A stretch of 64,000 bases of DNA from Leeia speluncae (GTDB lineage Bacteria; Pseudomonadota; Gammaproteobacteria; Burkholderiales; Leeiaceae): assembly GCF_020564625.1 (NCBI RefSeq), contig NZ_JAJBZT010000003.1, forward strand, positions 1 through 64,000, given 5' to 3'. Below, in pieces: positions 17,895-27,863 of this stretch. Both the position numbers and the translations under genes were made by a program. Numbering within the stretch: the stretch's first letter is position 1; each line of letters begins with the position of its first letter. The notes under the pieces were generated by a model. That model worked only from the letters and a program-made list of their open reading frames with translations. It was not told the origin of the DNA and ran no database searches.

Positions 17895-20315
17895 TTAATG
17901 TTTAGTAACTTTTGGAACTGTTTCTTCTTCCGGTTTTGCCACTAATTCAGCAACCGCCGTTGGTTCTGGTTCTGGCAATGGTTCTGGTTGACGCTCTAAC
18001 GCTAACTCAAGCACCTGATCAATCCATTTAACCGGATGAATCGTTAGCTTCTGTTTAATATTGTCAGGAATGTCAGCCAAATCTTTCACGTTCTCGTGAG
18101 GAATCAATACATCTTTAATTCCTCCACGATGCGCTGCTAGCAGTTTTTCTTTCAAACCACCAATCGCCAATACTTCACCACGTAATGTGATTTCACCTGT
18201 CATCGCCACATCACATCTAACCGGGATACCAGTTAAAGAACTAACCAATGCGGTCGTAATGGCAATACCAGCAGATGGGCCATCTTTCGGTGTTGCTCCT
18301 TCAGGCAAGTGAATGTGGATATCTTGCTTTTGATAAAACTCGGCATCAATACCCAATCGCTTCGAACGACTACGTACCACGGTACGCGCCGCTTGAATCG
18401 ATTCTTGCATCACATCGCCCAATTGACCCGTTTGGATCATATTACCTTTACCTGGCATCACCGCGCTTTCGATGGTTAATAATTCACCACCCACTTCCGT
18501 CCAAGCCAAGCCTGTTACCTGACCTACTTGGTTAGTTTGCTCTGCAATGCCATAGCTGTAACGACGAACACCAAGGTACTTATCCAGGTTTTTCGCGGTT
18601 ACTTGTACTTTGCCATCTTTCGGTTTCAAAAGACGCGCCTTCACCACTTTACGGGCAACTTTACTAATTTCACGCTCTAATGATCGCACACCAGCTTCAC
18701 GCGTATAGTAGCGAACAATATCTCTTACTGCGCTCTCTGCAATTTGGCACTCTTCTGCAGACAGGCCATTTGCCTCGAGCTGTTTTGGCACCAAATAGTT
18801 AAGTGCAATGCTTACCTTTTCGTCTTCGGTATAACCCGCTACACGAATCACTTCCATACGGTCTAGTAACGGACCAGGAATATTCAATGAGTTAGCGGTC
18901 GCAACAAACATAACATCAGAAAGATCGTACTCAACCTCTGCGTAATGATCGACAAACGTACCGTTTTGCTCTGGGTCTAACACTTCTAACAATGCGCTAG
19001 AAGGATCGCCCCTAAAGTCTTGGCCTAATTTATCTACTTCATCTAGCAAGAAAAGAGGGTTCTTAACAGTGACTTTTGTCATGTTCTGTAGAATCTTACC
19101 TGGCATAGAGCCAATATAAGTTCTACGGTGACCACGAATTTCAGCTTCGTCACGCACGCCACCCAAGCTCATACGAACAAACTTGCGGTTAGTTGCCTTC
19201 GCAATACTTTGTCCTAAAGAGGTTTTACCCACACCAGGAGGGCCAACCAAACATAGGATTGGGGCTTTTAGCTTATCTACACGTTGTTGAACAGCTAGAT
19301 ACTCCAAAATACGTTCTTTAACTTTTTCTAAACCAAAGTGCTCTTTATCAAGCAAGGTTTCAGCAGCGGCCAAATCTTTGCTGATTTTGGTTTTTTTCTT
19401 CCAAGGAAGATTCACCAACGTTTCGATGTAATTGCGAATCACGGATGCCTCAGCAGACATCGGAGACATTAAACGCAATTTCTTCAGCTCCGACTCGGCT
19501 TTCTCACGTGCCTCTTTTGGCATATGAGCGGCTTGAATTTTCTTCGCTAACTCTTCTAAATCTGCGCTTTCATCTCCCTCACCCAACTCTTTCTGGATGG
19601 CTTTTACTTGCTCATTTAAGTAGTACTCACGCTGACTCTTTTCCATCTGGCGTTTTACACGACCACGGATACGCTTTTCTACCTGAAGAATTTCAATTTC
19701 TGACTCCATCAGACCTAGCAAATGCTCCAGACGATCAACCACAGGGAACATTTCCAGAACTTCTTGTTTTTGCTCTAGCTTCAATGGCAAGTGTGCTGCC
19801 ACGGTATCAGCTAGGCGACCAGCGCTTTCAATACCAGAAAGAGAAGTTAGTACTTCTGGTGGAATCTTTTTATTCAACTTCACGTACTGATCGCATTGGG
19901 CCAACATTGCGCGGCGCATTGCTTCTAGCTCTGGCGTTTCTGGTGAGGTGGTATCTACTGGCGTTGCTACCGCAGTAAAGAAGCCTTCGTCATCACTTAC
20001 CGCAGAGATATCAGCACGATCACTACCTTCTACCAACACTTTAACCGTGCCATCAGGCAACTTCAGCATTTGTAGAATATTAGCCGTAGCACCGACTTCA
20101 TATAAGTCTTCGGCAACTGGCTCGTCTTTATCTGGGTGTTTTTGCGCGACCAATAAAATGGTCTTGCCATTTTCCATGGCATATTCAAGCGCTTTAATTG
20201 ATTTAGCTCTTCCGACAAATAGCGGAATTACCATATGAGGAAATACCACTACATCTCTTAGTGGTAACAATGGAAGCGCTGTTGCTTCCTCTTGAGTCAA
20301 TACTTGTTCTGTCAT
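17895..20315 (-). CDS. lon: ATP-dependent protease La (Lon)
   Basis: 806 residues. It degrades misfolded and specific regulatory proteins in the cytoplasm. Order of domains: LON substrate-binding ([23 protein letters not shown], about 15-210), coiled helical part, AAA+ with Walker [10 protein letters not shown] and Walker [11 protein letters not shown], and the serine protease domain with catalytic Ser in PKDGPSAG and Lys in [12 protein letters not shown]. The open frame starts at 20372; the ATG at 20315 has GTGAG nine bases upstream and the canonical length. A sigma-32-like promoter lies just upstream. It is followed by hupB and preceded by clpX. Confidence 0.97.
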   Translation of the reverse strand: MTEQVLTQEEATALPLLPLRDVVVFPHMVIPLFVGRAKSIKALEYAMENGKTILLVAQKHPDKDEPVAEDLYEVGATANILQMLKLPDGTVKVLVEGSDRADISAVSDDEGFFTAVATPVDTTSPETPELEAMRRAMLAQCDQYVKLNKKIPPEVLTSLSGIESAGRLADTVAAHLPLKLEQKQEVLEMFPVVDRLEHLLGLMESEIEILQVEKRIRGRVKRQMEKSQREYYLNEQVKAIQKELGEGDESADLEELAKKIQAAHMPKEAREKAESELKKLRLMSPMSAEASVIRNYIETLVNLPWKKKTKISKDLAAAETLLDKEHFGLEKVKERILEYLAVQQRVDKLKAPILCLVGPPGVGKTSLGQSIAKATNRKFVRMSLGGVRDEAEIRGHRRTYIGSMPGKILQNMTKVTVKNPLFLLDEVDKLGQDFRGDPSSALLEVLDPEQNGTFVDHYAEVEYDLSDVMFVATANSLNIPGPLLDRMEVIRVAGYTEDEKVSIALNYLVPKQLEANGLSAEECQIAESAVRDIVRYYTREAGVRSLEREISKVARKVVKARLLKPKDGKVQVTAKNLDKYLGVRRYSYGIAEQTNQVGQVTGLAWTEVGGELLTIESAVMPGKGNMIQTGQLGDVMQESIQAARTVVRSRSKRLGIDAEFYQKQDIHIHLPEGATPKDGPSAGIAITTALVSSLTGIPVRCDVAMTGEITLRGEVLAIGGLKEKLLAAHRGGIKDVLIPHENVKDLADIPDNIKQKLTIHPVKWIDQVLELALERQPEPLPEPEPTAVAELVAKPEEETVPKVTKH

Positions 20316-20352
20316 TGCAATACTCACATATTGGCGGTGGCTTTGAGATAGC

Positions 20353-20380
20353 AGATGGCTACAAAACCCCAAAATTCAAG
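20353..20380 (-). promoter_or_regulatory. Possible sigma-32 (heat-shock) promoter of lon
   Basis: On the minus strand CTTGAAT, a 14-base spacer and GCCATCT approximate the consensus CTTGAAA-N13/14-CCCCATNT. The predicted start is about 30 bases before the lon ATG. lon is a classic sigma-32 gene in proteobacteria; the match here is partial. Confidence 0.4.
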
Positions 20381-20565
20381 AGGGAAAGTTATATTTCGTT
20401 TATTTGCCCATTACAAAACGAAAAAACCACTAACCAATAATCGGCACAATTTGTTGTGCGCACTTCCAATCTACACCGAACAGGCTAGATATCAAAGTGT
20501 TTCAAACCAATTTTTTGATTTTTACGTGTTTGAGGATACGTGAATAGCCCTGTGCGATCACCAAT

Positions 20566-20595
20566 AAAAAAGCCGATTTTGCAATCGGCTTTTTT
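20566..20595 (-). terminator. Rho-independent terminator of clpX
   Basis: A 12-bp stem (AAAAAAGCCGAT with ATCGGCTTTTTT) and 6-base loop, 28 bases after the clpX stop. Confidence 0.92.
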
Positions 20596-20623
20596 ATTTT
20601 AGACTGAAAGTCTCGAAAACAGC

Positions 20624-21889
20624 TTAACTGGCCTCTGATACCTTTGCGGCACCTTCACCATAAACCATCAGCGGCTTTCCACCATCATTGATGACACTCT
20701 CATCCACAACGACTTTTACGACGTTGTCGAGAGATGGTAATTCATACATGGTATCTAAGAGCGCTTGCTCAAGAATAGAGCGTAGCCCACGCGCACCAGT
20801 CTTACGCTTAATAGCTTTTCTGGCCACTGCATGCAATGCGGTATCTCTTACTTCTAGCTCAACTTCTTCTAAGCTAAATAGCTTCTGATATTGCTTCACT
20901 AATGCGTTACGAGGCTCAGTTAGTATCGTCACTAAAGCAGTTTCATCTAGCTCGGTCAAGGTTGCAACAACCGGCAGACGACCAATCAACTCAGGAATAA
21001 TACCAAATTTGATCAAGTCTTCTGGCTCAGTTTCTTTAAACAGAGATGTCAGCGACTTTCCATCATCTTTGCTTCTTACTTGAGCAGAGAAACCGATACC
21101 GCCTTTTTCTGTACGGTCACGAATCACCTTATCCAAGCCATCAAATGCCCCACCACAAATGAACAAGATATTTGTCGTGTCAATCTGAATAAACTCTTGG
21201 CTAGGGTGCTTACGTCCACCTTGCGGAGGCACAGAGGCGACAGTACCTTCAATTAGCTTCAATAGCGCTTGCTGAACACCCTCACCAGACACATCACGTG
21301 TGATAGATGGGTTGTCAGACTTACGGGAAATCTTATCGATTTCATCGATATAAACGATACCGCGCTGCGCCTTCTCTACGTCGTAATCACACTTCTGTAG
21401 CAGCTTTTGGATGATGTTTTCAACGTCTTCACCCACGTAACCCGCTTCTGTCAGTGTAGTTGCATCTGCCATAACAAATGGCACATTCAACATACGAGCT
21501 AGCGACTGCGCTAGTAATGTCTTACCAGAACCAGTAGGACCCACTAGCAAAATATTACTTTTTGCTAGTTCTACATCGTCTTTTTTAGATGGATTGGCCA
21601 AACGCTTGTAGTGGTTATATACCGCTACAGACAGCGCCTTTTTGGCATGATCCTGACCAATTACATACTGATCAAGCTCATTTCGAATCTCAGACGGCGT
21701 TGGCAAGCGATTTTCGTTCGCCTGATTTTTTGCCTGATTTTGAATTTCTTCACGAATGATGTCATTGCAGAGATCAATACATTCATTACAAATGAATACT
21801 TGTGGACCTGCAATTAGCTTGGTTACTTCATGCTGGCTTTTGCCGCAAAAAGAACAATAAAGCAACTTTTCGTCGCCGCTTTTGCTCAT
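20624..21889 (-). CDS. clpX: ATP-dependent Clp protease ATP-binding subunit ClpX
   Basis: 421 residues. It is the unfoldase that recognises ssrA-tagged and other substrates and feeds ClpP. The N-terminal zinc-binding domain has CSFCGK and [10 protein letters not shown]. The AAA+ core has Walker A GPTGSGKT, Walker [11 protein letters not shown], the pore loop region and the ClpP-docking loop (IGF in KGGIGFSAQ). The tmRNA gene at 56337-56704 supplies one class of its substrates. It follows clpP after 135 bases on the same strand. Confidence 0.97.
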   Translation of the reverse strand: MSKSGDEKLLYCSFCGKSQHEVTKLIAGPQVFICNECIDLCNDIIREEIQNQAKNQANENRLPTPSEIRNELDQYVIGQDHAKKALSVAVYNHYKRLANPSKKDDVELAKSNILLVGPTGSGKTLLAQSLARMLNVPFVMADATTLTEAGYVGEDVENIIQKLLQKCDYDVEKAQRGIVYIDEIDKISRKSDNPSITRDVSGEGVQQALLKLIEGTVASVPPQGGRKHPSQEFIQIDTTNILFICGGAFDGLDKVIRDRTEKGGIGFSAQVRSKDDGKSLTSLFKETEPEDLIKFGIIPELIGRLPVVATLTELDETALVTILTEPRNALVKQYQKLFSLEEVELEVRDTALHAVARKAIKRKTGARGLRSILEQALLDTMYELPSLDNVVKVVVDESVINDGGKPLMVYGEGAAKVSEAS

Positions 21890-22024
21890 GCCTAAACCTC
21901 AAATAAAGCGCTATTCCTATCAAGACAGAACCGCCGTGTGCAATAGCCGACGGCGGTTCTGACCACATACCTACATTGTGCGCTTCTAAAACGTAATTGC
22001 CAATATGCTGCTTGACTTTATCTG

Positions 22025-22663
22025 TTAAGCAGTCTGGCGATTCACGAGCACATCATCAATCAGGCCATAGTCTTTTGCTTCTGGCGCGCTCATGAAGTTA
22101 TCGCGATCTGTATCACGTTCTAGCGACTCTACACTTTGACCTGTATGGTGAGCCAAAATTTCATTCATCCGTGCTTTTGTTTTCATCAACTCACGTGCAT
22201 GAATTTCAATGTCAGATGCCTGACCTTGTAACCCACCCAACAATGGTTGGTGAATCATGATGCGTGAATTTGGAAGCGAGAAACGCTTACCTTTCGCACC
22301 AGCAGCAAGCAAGAATGCACCCATGCTAGCAGCCATACCAATACATAGTGTAGATACATCTGGTTTGATGAACTGCATGGTGTCATAGATTGACATACCA
22401 GCAGTTACCGAACCGCCTGGAGAGTTGATATACAGAGAAATATCTTTGTCTGGGTTCTCAGACTCCAGGAACAACAGCTGAGCAACGACTAAGTTAGCCG
22501 TTACATCATTGACCGGCCCCACAAGAAACACGACACGTTCACGCAACAGTCGTGAATAAATATCGTAAGAGCGTTCTCCACGACCGCTCTGTTCAATCAC
22601 CATCGGAATATATCCGAGAGCTTCAGGCCCTTGCGGGGTAATGATCATGCTGTCATTAGGCAT
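22025..22663 (-). CDS. clpP: ATP-dependent Clp protease proteolytic subunit ClpP
   Basis: 212 residues. It is the serine peptidase barrel partnered by ClpX. The catalytic Ser is in [11 protein letters not shown], the His in [12 protein letters not shown], and the Asp further on in the handle region. The start ATG at 22663 overlaps the end of tig by eight bases, indicating translational coupling; a second ATG five codons in is also possible. The gene order tig-clpP-clpX-lon is standard. Confidence 0.97.
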   Translation of the reverse strand: MPNDSMIITPQGPEALGYIPMVIEQSGRGERSYDIYSRLLRERVVFLVGPVNDVTANLVVAQLLFLESENPDKDISLYINSPGGSVTAGMSIYDTMQFIKPDVSTLCIGMAASMGAFLLAAGAKGKRFSLPNSRIMIHQPLLGGLQGQASDIEIHARELMKTKARMNEILAHHTGQSVESLERDTDRDNFMSAPEAKDYGLIDDVLVNRQTA

Positions 22664-23966
22664 TATTCTGACCCATCAGTTCGTCAAAACTCAAAGCTTT
22701 CTCTTCTACTTTCGCACGTGAAAGCACCCAAGCAACTACGTTATCTTCTGTCGCTAGAGACTCTGGTCCTTCTAGGCGAGATGGGTCAGCATAGTACCAA
22801 CGCACCACGTCTTCTGGTTGCTCGTAGCTAGCAGCAAAATCATCGATCACTGAGCGAACTTGTTCTGGAGTAGCGCGTAGAGACTCTGCATCTACCAAGT
22901 CAGACAAGATCAGGCCCAAAGCAACGCGACGCTCTGCTTCTTTAGTGAATATTTCTGGTGGGAATGGCATTTTGTTAACGTCCATACCACGAGATTGGAA
23001 ATCTTTCTTGGTTTGTTCAACCAAGCGATTAACTTCCATAGAAACCAAAGATGTAGGCAAGTCAATTGGAGTAACGTCTAGCAATGCTTGCAATACGTTC
23101 TCTTTTACTTTGGTTTTCAAACGACGAGTTACTTCGCGAGTAACGTTCTCACGAATTTCGCCCTTCATTTTTTCTACGTCGCCGTCAGCTACGCCAAGTG
23201 TCTTAGCGAACTCTGCGTCAACTTCTGGCAATACAGCCTTAGCCACTGATTTAACAGTGATTTCGAACTGAGCTGTTTTACCAGCAACGTCTTTACCATG
23301 GTAGTCTTCTGGGAAGCTCAAGTCGAACACTTTGCTTTCGCCAGCTTTCAAGCCACGTGCTGCGTTTTCGAATTCTGGCAACATTTGGCCTTGACCAAGT
23401 TGGAATGCGAAATCGTTTGCTGAACCGCCTGCAAATGCTACGTCATCGATCTTACCTAGGAAATCAACCACTACGCGATCGCCATCTTCAGCAGCTGCGT
23501 CTGTTGTTTCGTAGTTAACGCGTTGCTTACGCAATACATCGATAGTTTTATCTACGGCTTCTTCAGACACTTCAGCAACTGGCTTCTCAACTGCTTTTTC
23601 AGCTAGATCGCCCAGTTTGATTTCTGGGTAAACTTCGAAAGTTGCAGAGAATTCGAAAGATTCTGCTGATGGCTCGCCTTCAACTGGCTCGAAACGTGGA
23701 TAGCCAGCTACTTTCAATTCTTGTTCGCGAACAACATCGGTAAACGCGCTACCAACGGTCTCGTTCAATACGTCTTCACGTACTTGTAGACCATATTGTT
23801 GAGCAACGATATTTAGTGGGGCTTTACCTGGACGGAAACCTTGCACTTTAGCTGTACGCGCAACTTTTTTCAGGCGTACATCGACTTCTGCATTAATTTG
23901 GGTAAAAGGTACAGAAATCTTTACGCGGCGCTCTAGGGTGCTCACGGTTTCTACATTAACTGACAT
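22656..23966 (-). CDS. tig: Trigger factor
   Basis: 436 residues. It is the ribosome-bound chaperone and peptidyl-prolyl isomerase. The ribosome-docking loop GFRPGKAP (signature FRxGxxP) lies near residue 45. The FKBP-like PPIase domain (about 150-245) carries [20 protein letters not shown], and the C-terminal chaperone arms follow. A GAGGAA Shine-Dalgarno lies upstream of the ATG. It is the first gene of the quality-control run and is preceded by a strongly structured leader at 23995-24066. Confidence 0.97.
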   Translation of the reverse strand: MSVNVETVSTLERRVKISVPFTQINAEVDVRLKKVARTAKVQGFRPGKAPLNIVAQQYGLQVREDVLNETVGSAFTDVVREQELKVAGYPRFEPVEGEPSAESFEFSATFEVYPEIKLGDLAEKAVEKPVAEVSEEAVDKTIDVLRKQRVNYETTDAAAEDGDRVVVDFLGKIDDVAFAGGSANDFAFQLGQGQMLPEFENAARGLKAGESKVFDLSFPEDYHGKDVAGKTAQFEITVKSVAKAVLPEVDAEFAKTLGVADGDVEKMKGEIRENVTREVTRRLKTKVKENVLQALLDVTPIDLPTSLVSMEVNRLVEQTKKDFQSRGMDVNKMPFPPEIFTKEAERRVALGLILSDLVDAESLRATPEQVRSVIDDFAASYEQPEDVVRWYYADPSRLEGPESLATEDNVVAWVLSRAKVEEKALSFDELMGQNNA

Positions 23967-23994
23967 GTTAAAATTTCCTCAACAATTCAACAAG

Positions 23995-24066
23995 TTGCAA
24001 CAATTTGCCTGATCGGCTCGCAGCGCATGTAATCATGCTTTGGGGCCGTCGGTGGGATTGTTGCAA
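23995..24066 (-). other. Nested inverted repeats in the tig leader
   Basis: An outer perfect 10-bp repeat (TTGCAACAAT with ATTGTTGCAA) encloses 52 bases that contain an inner GCATG-TAAT-CATGC hairpin. No T-run follows. It lies 28 bases before the tig start codon, so a transcript starting upstream would carry a stable 72-base structure. Confidence 0.5.
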
Positions 24067-24199
24067 AGAAAATCACCAGCCAAACGAGCGACTGCGGTTA
24101 TAGCAAAAGCTCCCCATTATACGCGGGGGAGAATCAATAATGGAAGTAGTCACACGATGAATGCGCAATCACATTCCATTAAATAAGGGTGAAACTCAA

Positions 24200-25681
24200 T
24201 TAAACAACCAATAATGTGCCCATCATGCCTAGATTTTCATGCTCTAAAATATGGCAATGGAACATACGGCGACCTCTAAACGCTTGAACAACACGAATAA
24301 CAGCAGACTCACCGGATCTTAAATTCACAATATCGCGTCTAGCGACAAATGGGGAGGCTTGTGTTTGCCCCTTATAGGTTTTAGACATCACAATAAACTG
24401 CACACCATGCAGATGAAATGGGTGATCCATATCTGCTTGGTTAACAATTTCCCATTCCTCAACTTCACCCAAGCGGCTAATCAGATCGATATTATTCATA
24501 TCAAACTGTTTGCCATTAATTAAAAACTGCATTGAGTGCTGTCCATTTTCCATGCTCATGAGTTCGGAAAACACGACTTTTTTCTTTGCTTTCACGGGTG
24601 CAGGAACAGGAATGGAGCGAAGTTTTTGTGGAATGATCACCGCAGCGCCTTCGGCAACTCCTTCAATTTGCGCCAAGGTTAAGCGCTTTTCTGGCGCAAC
24701 CGTACCCATTTTCCCGCGTTGATAAATTTCTGCAGCTAGCTCTACATTGTTTTCGGCAGAAACCAATAACTCCACCCGTTCTGCTGGCGAAACCAGCAAC
24801 CCTGTCAAGCCGACGATAGGATGCTCTAGCAAGCCGCCATCCGTGCCCACTTGGGTCACACTGGCATTGCCCCAACTTAGATTGAGATAGCGCGCACTCG
24901 TGGCATTCCAGATTCGCCAACGTTCGGTTTTAGCCTGCATTTGAATTAGCGGCTGATGCAATCCATTAATTAATACAAACTGGCCTTCCCTGCCATTCAT
25001 TTCATCATTGGCATCATTTGGCGCAATTTTGCCATCTGCCAAGAGCTTGAGATCTGACACCACTAGGTGTCGTTCTGGAATAGATCGAATTGGGTCTGTT
25101 GGGTCTTTGACAATAAAGACACCGGCTAGGCCACGATAGACCTGCTCTGGCGTTGTGCCATGAGGATGTGGGTGGTACCAGTAGGTTCCTGCCGAGTCTT
25201 TCGGCAAAGTAAACTTGTAGAGTCGGTTTTCGCCGGGAAGAACAAGATCATCCGGATTACCATCTTGATCTGGCGGCACAGGCAACCCGTGCCAATGAAC
25301 CGTAGTTGCTTGAGTTAGATGGTTCTTAAATAGAATTTCAACCGTATCGCCCGCCATGACTTCAATCAACGGGCCAGGCACTTGTCCATTGTATGACCAG
25401 AAGGTCGTTTTTCCCGCATCAATCAGCGACACATCAATCGGTGCGGCAGTGAGCGTGCCCTTAAATACACCGGCAATTGTTGATTCGTTTTTAAGCGGAT
25501 GTACAGGAATCAGTTGCTTCCCCGTAGGCAGCGCAGAAACAGGCGCGAGTGGGCCAACCTCTTTGGCTGGCACCGCGTTCATGTGCATCGTATGCGCGGG
25601 CTCTTCTGCCATTGCGTTGAATGGCAATGCACTGATGGCTGCGGCCCCACTAAGGTAAGACAAAAACTGACGACGCTTCAT
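24200..25681 (-). CDS. Multicopper oxidase (CueO/FtsP-like), Tat-exported
   Basis: 493 residues. A twin-arginine signal (MKRRQFLSYLSGAAAISALPFNAMA) exports the folded, copper-loaded protein. All four copper motifs are present: HWHGLPVP, YWYHPHPHG, HPFHLHGVQF and FHCHILEHENLGMMG, the last giving the type 1 Cys with a Met axial ligand. It is therefore expected to be an active laccase-type oxidase, possibly oxidising Cu(I) or phenolics. It lacks the long Met-rich insert of E. coli CueO; there is only a short HTMHM near the mature N-terminus. No copper exporter or regulator is adjacent, so the physiological substrate is open. Confidence 0.9.
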   Translation of the reverse strand: MKRRQFLSYLSGAAAISALPFNAMAEEPAHTMHMNAVPAKEVGPLAPVSALPTGKQLIPVHPLKNESTIAGVFKGTLTAAPIDVSLIDAGKTTFWSYNGQVPGPLIEVMAGDTVEILFKNHLTQATTVHWHGLPVPPDQDGNPDDLVLPGENRLYKFTLPKDSAGTYWYHPHPHGTTPEQVYRGLAGVFIVKDPTDPIRSIPERHLVVSDLKLLADGKIAPNDANDEMNGREGQFVLINGLHQPLIQMQAKTERWRIWNATSARYLNLSWGNASVTQVGTDGGLLEHPIVGLTGLLVSPAERVELLVSAENNVELAAEIYQRGKMGTVAPEKRLTLAQIEGVAEGAAVIIPQKLRSIPVPAPVKAKKKVVFSELMSMENGQHSMQFLINGKQFDMNNIDLISRLGEVEEWEIVNQADMDHPFHLHGVQFIVMSKTYKGQTQASPFVARRDIVNLRSGESAVIRVVQAFRGRRMFHCHILEHENLGMMGTLLVV

Positions 25682-25831
25682 GTACTTCGCACCTTGTAAA
25701 TTCTGATTAACCTAGGACTTGTATTTTGCGGTGAAATTCCCGTTTCGAGCAGAAATTTCGCCGCATCTTTGATCAATCATTCACTATAGCGTGAAGCGAT
25801 GACTTATGTCAGCGTTCTTGTCGCAATTTAG

Positions 25832-26743
25832 TTAACTCACCTGATGTTGCCCATCACTAGTGAGAACGGTTTTGTACATCTGTGGTCGGCGGTCTCGGAA
25901 AAAGCCAAAGGAAGCTCGTGTTTTTGCAATTTCGTCTAAATCAAACCTAGCAATGAGAATCGACTCATCCGTCCGATTTGCCTCTGCCACTTTTTCCCCC
26001 GTGTGATCCGCGATAAAACTACTACCATAAAAGTTATTCGTAAAAGGGGCTTGGGTTCCATTGGCGTTACCAAGGCCCGTTTCAGACCCGATTCGATTCG
26101 CCGCAATTAAGGGCATCATGTTCGCCGCTGCATGACCTTGCATAGTGCGTTGCCAGTGCGGTGCAGAATCTAAGTGATTATTTTGTGGTTCGCTGCCAAT
26201 AATCGTTGGAAAGCACAAAATCTCCGCCCCCATTAGCGCCATTGACCTAGCCGTTTCTGGATACCATTGGTCCCAACAAATTCCGACGCCTAACTTTGCG
26301 TACTTCGTCTGCCAAACCTTAAAGCCCGTATCCCCCGGTGTGAAATAAAATTTTTCTGTATAACCAGGACCATCCGGAATGTGCGTTTTTCGATATACCC
26401 CTAAGTTACTGCCATCTGCATCAATAATCGCGATGGAATTAAAGTAGGCATAACCGGCTTTTTCAAAAAAACCGACAGGGATCACGACATTTAATTCTTT
26501 AGCGAGTGCGGCAAAATGAATCAGCCCGGGGTGGTTTTCTGCGGGATGGGCATGCGCAAAATGATTGGCATTTTGATCTATACAAAAATAAGGCATCATG
26601 AATAATTCTGGGCATACAATAATTTGCGCCCCCTGCGCTGCCGCAGAACGGATTAGGCGATCAGCCCTATCGATATTTTTCTGAATATCCCAATCTCCGG
26701 ATGCCATTTGAACCGCTGCGACGGTGATCTTTGCTGCATTCAT
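25832..26743 (-). CDS. aguB: N-carbamoylputrescine amidase (nitrilase superfamily)
   Basis: 303 residues. It hydrolyses N-carbamoylputrescine to putrescine, CO2 and ammonia. The nitrilase triad is visible: Glu in CPELFMMPYF, Lys in YRKTHIPDGPGY, and Cys in GVGICWDQWYPE. The latter segments are characteristic of this amidase group. The open frame starts at 26821, but the ATG at 26743 has GGGAG eight bases upstream and the usual N-terminus. The expected partner, agmatine deiminase (aguA), is not nearby. A LysR regulator is divergent, and a polyamine-binding protein lies 1.1 kb beyond the end of that regulator. Confidence 0.9.
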   Translation of the reverse strand: MNAAKITVAAVQMASGDWDIQKNIDRADRLIRSAAAQGAQIIVCPELFMMPYFCIDQNANHFAHAHPAENHPGLIHFAALAKELNVVIPVGFFEKAGYAYFNSIAIIDADGSNLGVYRKTHIPDGPGYTEKFYFTPGDTGFKVWQTKYAKLGVGICWDQWYPETARSMALMGAEILCFPTIIGSEPQNNHLDSAPHWQRTMQGHAAANMMPLIAANRIGSETGLGNANGTQAPFTNNFYGSSFIADHTGEKVAEANRTDESILIARFDLDEIAKTRASFGFFRDRRPQMYKTVLTSDGQHQVS

Positions 26744-26889
26744 ATATCGCTCCCTTTCTTTTTTGTGTACATTCTTAGCATGATTCATGCTTAGCAAATT
26801 TCGACAATTCGAATGAAGCACATGCTAATCATTTTGCTTTCACACCAACACTACAGCGGGTAAAAAGGCGTTTTGCGTCTAACACAATA

Positions 26890-27807
26890 ATGGATCCGAT
26901 CGTCTCAATCAGAACGTTTTTACAAGTCATGGAACATGGCAGCTTTTCTGCTGCAGCAAGGGCTGCTGATGTTGCCGTTTCTTCGATTACCCGGCAAATA
27001 GATGCACTTGAAAAGCATCTAGGGACAGCTGTACTGACCCGAACCACGCATCGACTCACCCCAACCGAAGCTGGGCTAAACTTGATGCAACATGCCAGGT
27101 CGGCGCTGGGTGAAATCGATGATGCAATCCGGCATATTCAGGGGATTGATCATCAACTTAGTGGCAAAATTGTACTAACGGCACCGCTTACTTTTGGGCA
27201 AAAATATTTAACCCCATTGTTACCTGCTTTTTTGAATCAGTACCCCGCACTAGAAATTGATATTCGGCTGACTGACAATTATTTAAATCTAATTCAGGAA
27301 GGCATCGATTTAGCGATTCGCGTTGGCGAACATGAAGTGCCAGATTTGATTCTTCACCCTTTGATGCCCAACCATCACGTGGTGTGCGCATCCCCCGCCT
27401 ATTTGGCACGTCATGGCACACCAAACACGCCAGACGAGCTAAAACAACACACCAGCCTTGCTCATCACCATGAGCACTCTGAGCTTGGTTGGAGTTTTTT
27501 TCAAGGCAATGAACAACGCCTAATTCAACCGCATGGTGCGTTATCGACAGATAACTCTGGGTTATTAATTAATGCGGCGATTAATGATGTAGGGGTTGTA
27601 CTCATGCCGTTGTGGGCCGTGTGGAAAGAGATTGATGAAGGGTTATTAATCCCCATTTTAACGGACTGGAAAGTACTATCCCCTTTTGGCAAAGGGCTCT
27701 ACCTAGCCACCCCGCCTCATCGAAGACAATCAGAAAAAGTCAGGACGTTGAGACAGTACTTATTGCAATCACTCAAACCGTTGAGTGCTAGATGTGGGCA
27801 TGTTTGA
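26890..27807 (+). CDS. LysR-family transcriptional regulator
   Basis: 305 residues. The N-terminal winged helix-turn-helix (FLQVMEHGSFSAAARAADVAVSSITRQIDALEKHLG) is followed by the periplasmic-binding-like effector domain beginning near residue 90. The shape (SGKIVLTAPLTFGQKYLTPLLPAFL, YLNLIQEGIDLAIRVGE) is that of the large group of LysR proteins regulating adjacent catabolic genes. It is divergent from aguB with 146 bases between starts, so aguB is the likely target. The effector is unknown. Confidence 0.92.
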   Translation: MDPIVSIRTFLQVMEHGSFSAAARAADVAVSSITRQIDALEKHLGTAVLTRTTHRLTPTEAGLNLMQHARSALGEIDDAIRHIQGIDHQLSGKIVLTAPLTFGQKYLTPLLPAFLNQYPALEIDIRLTDNYLNLIQEGIDLAIRVGEHEVPDLILHPLMPNHHVVCASPAYLARHGTPNTPDELKQHTSLAHHHEHSELGWSFFQGNEQRLIQPHGALSTDNSGLLINAAINDVGVVLMPLWAVWKEIDEGLLIPILTDWKVLSPFGKGLYLATPPHRRQSEKVRTLRQYLLQSLKPLSARCGHV

Positions 27808-27815
27808 GAAATAAG

Positions 27816-27840
27816 AAAAAGGGAGCTAGGCTCCCTTTTT
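27816..27840. terminator. Bidirectional terminator between the LysR gene and the polyamine-binding protein gene
   Basis: AAAAAGGGAGC-TAG-GCTCCCTTTTT is a perfect 11-bp stem between two convergent genes. Confidence 0.93.
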
Positions 27841-27863
27841 ATCTTAGAACAATTCAAAACGAA

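Larger units (their letters stand above)
20316..20623. other. clpX-lon intergenic region
   Basis: About 308 bases that hold the clpX terminator (20566-20595) and the lon promoter region, including a heat-shock-like promoter at 20353-20380. The open frame at 20355-20543 on the plus strand is antisense to these signals and has no coding support. Confidence 0.6.

Noticed and set aside
19445-19978. 177-codon plus-strand frame opposite lon
   Set aside because: Antisense shadow of conserved lon codons; the Lon protein is unmistakable on the other strand.
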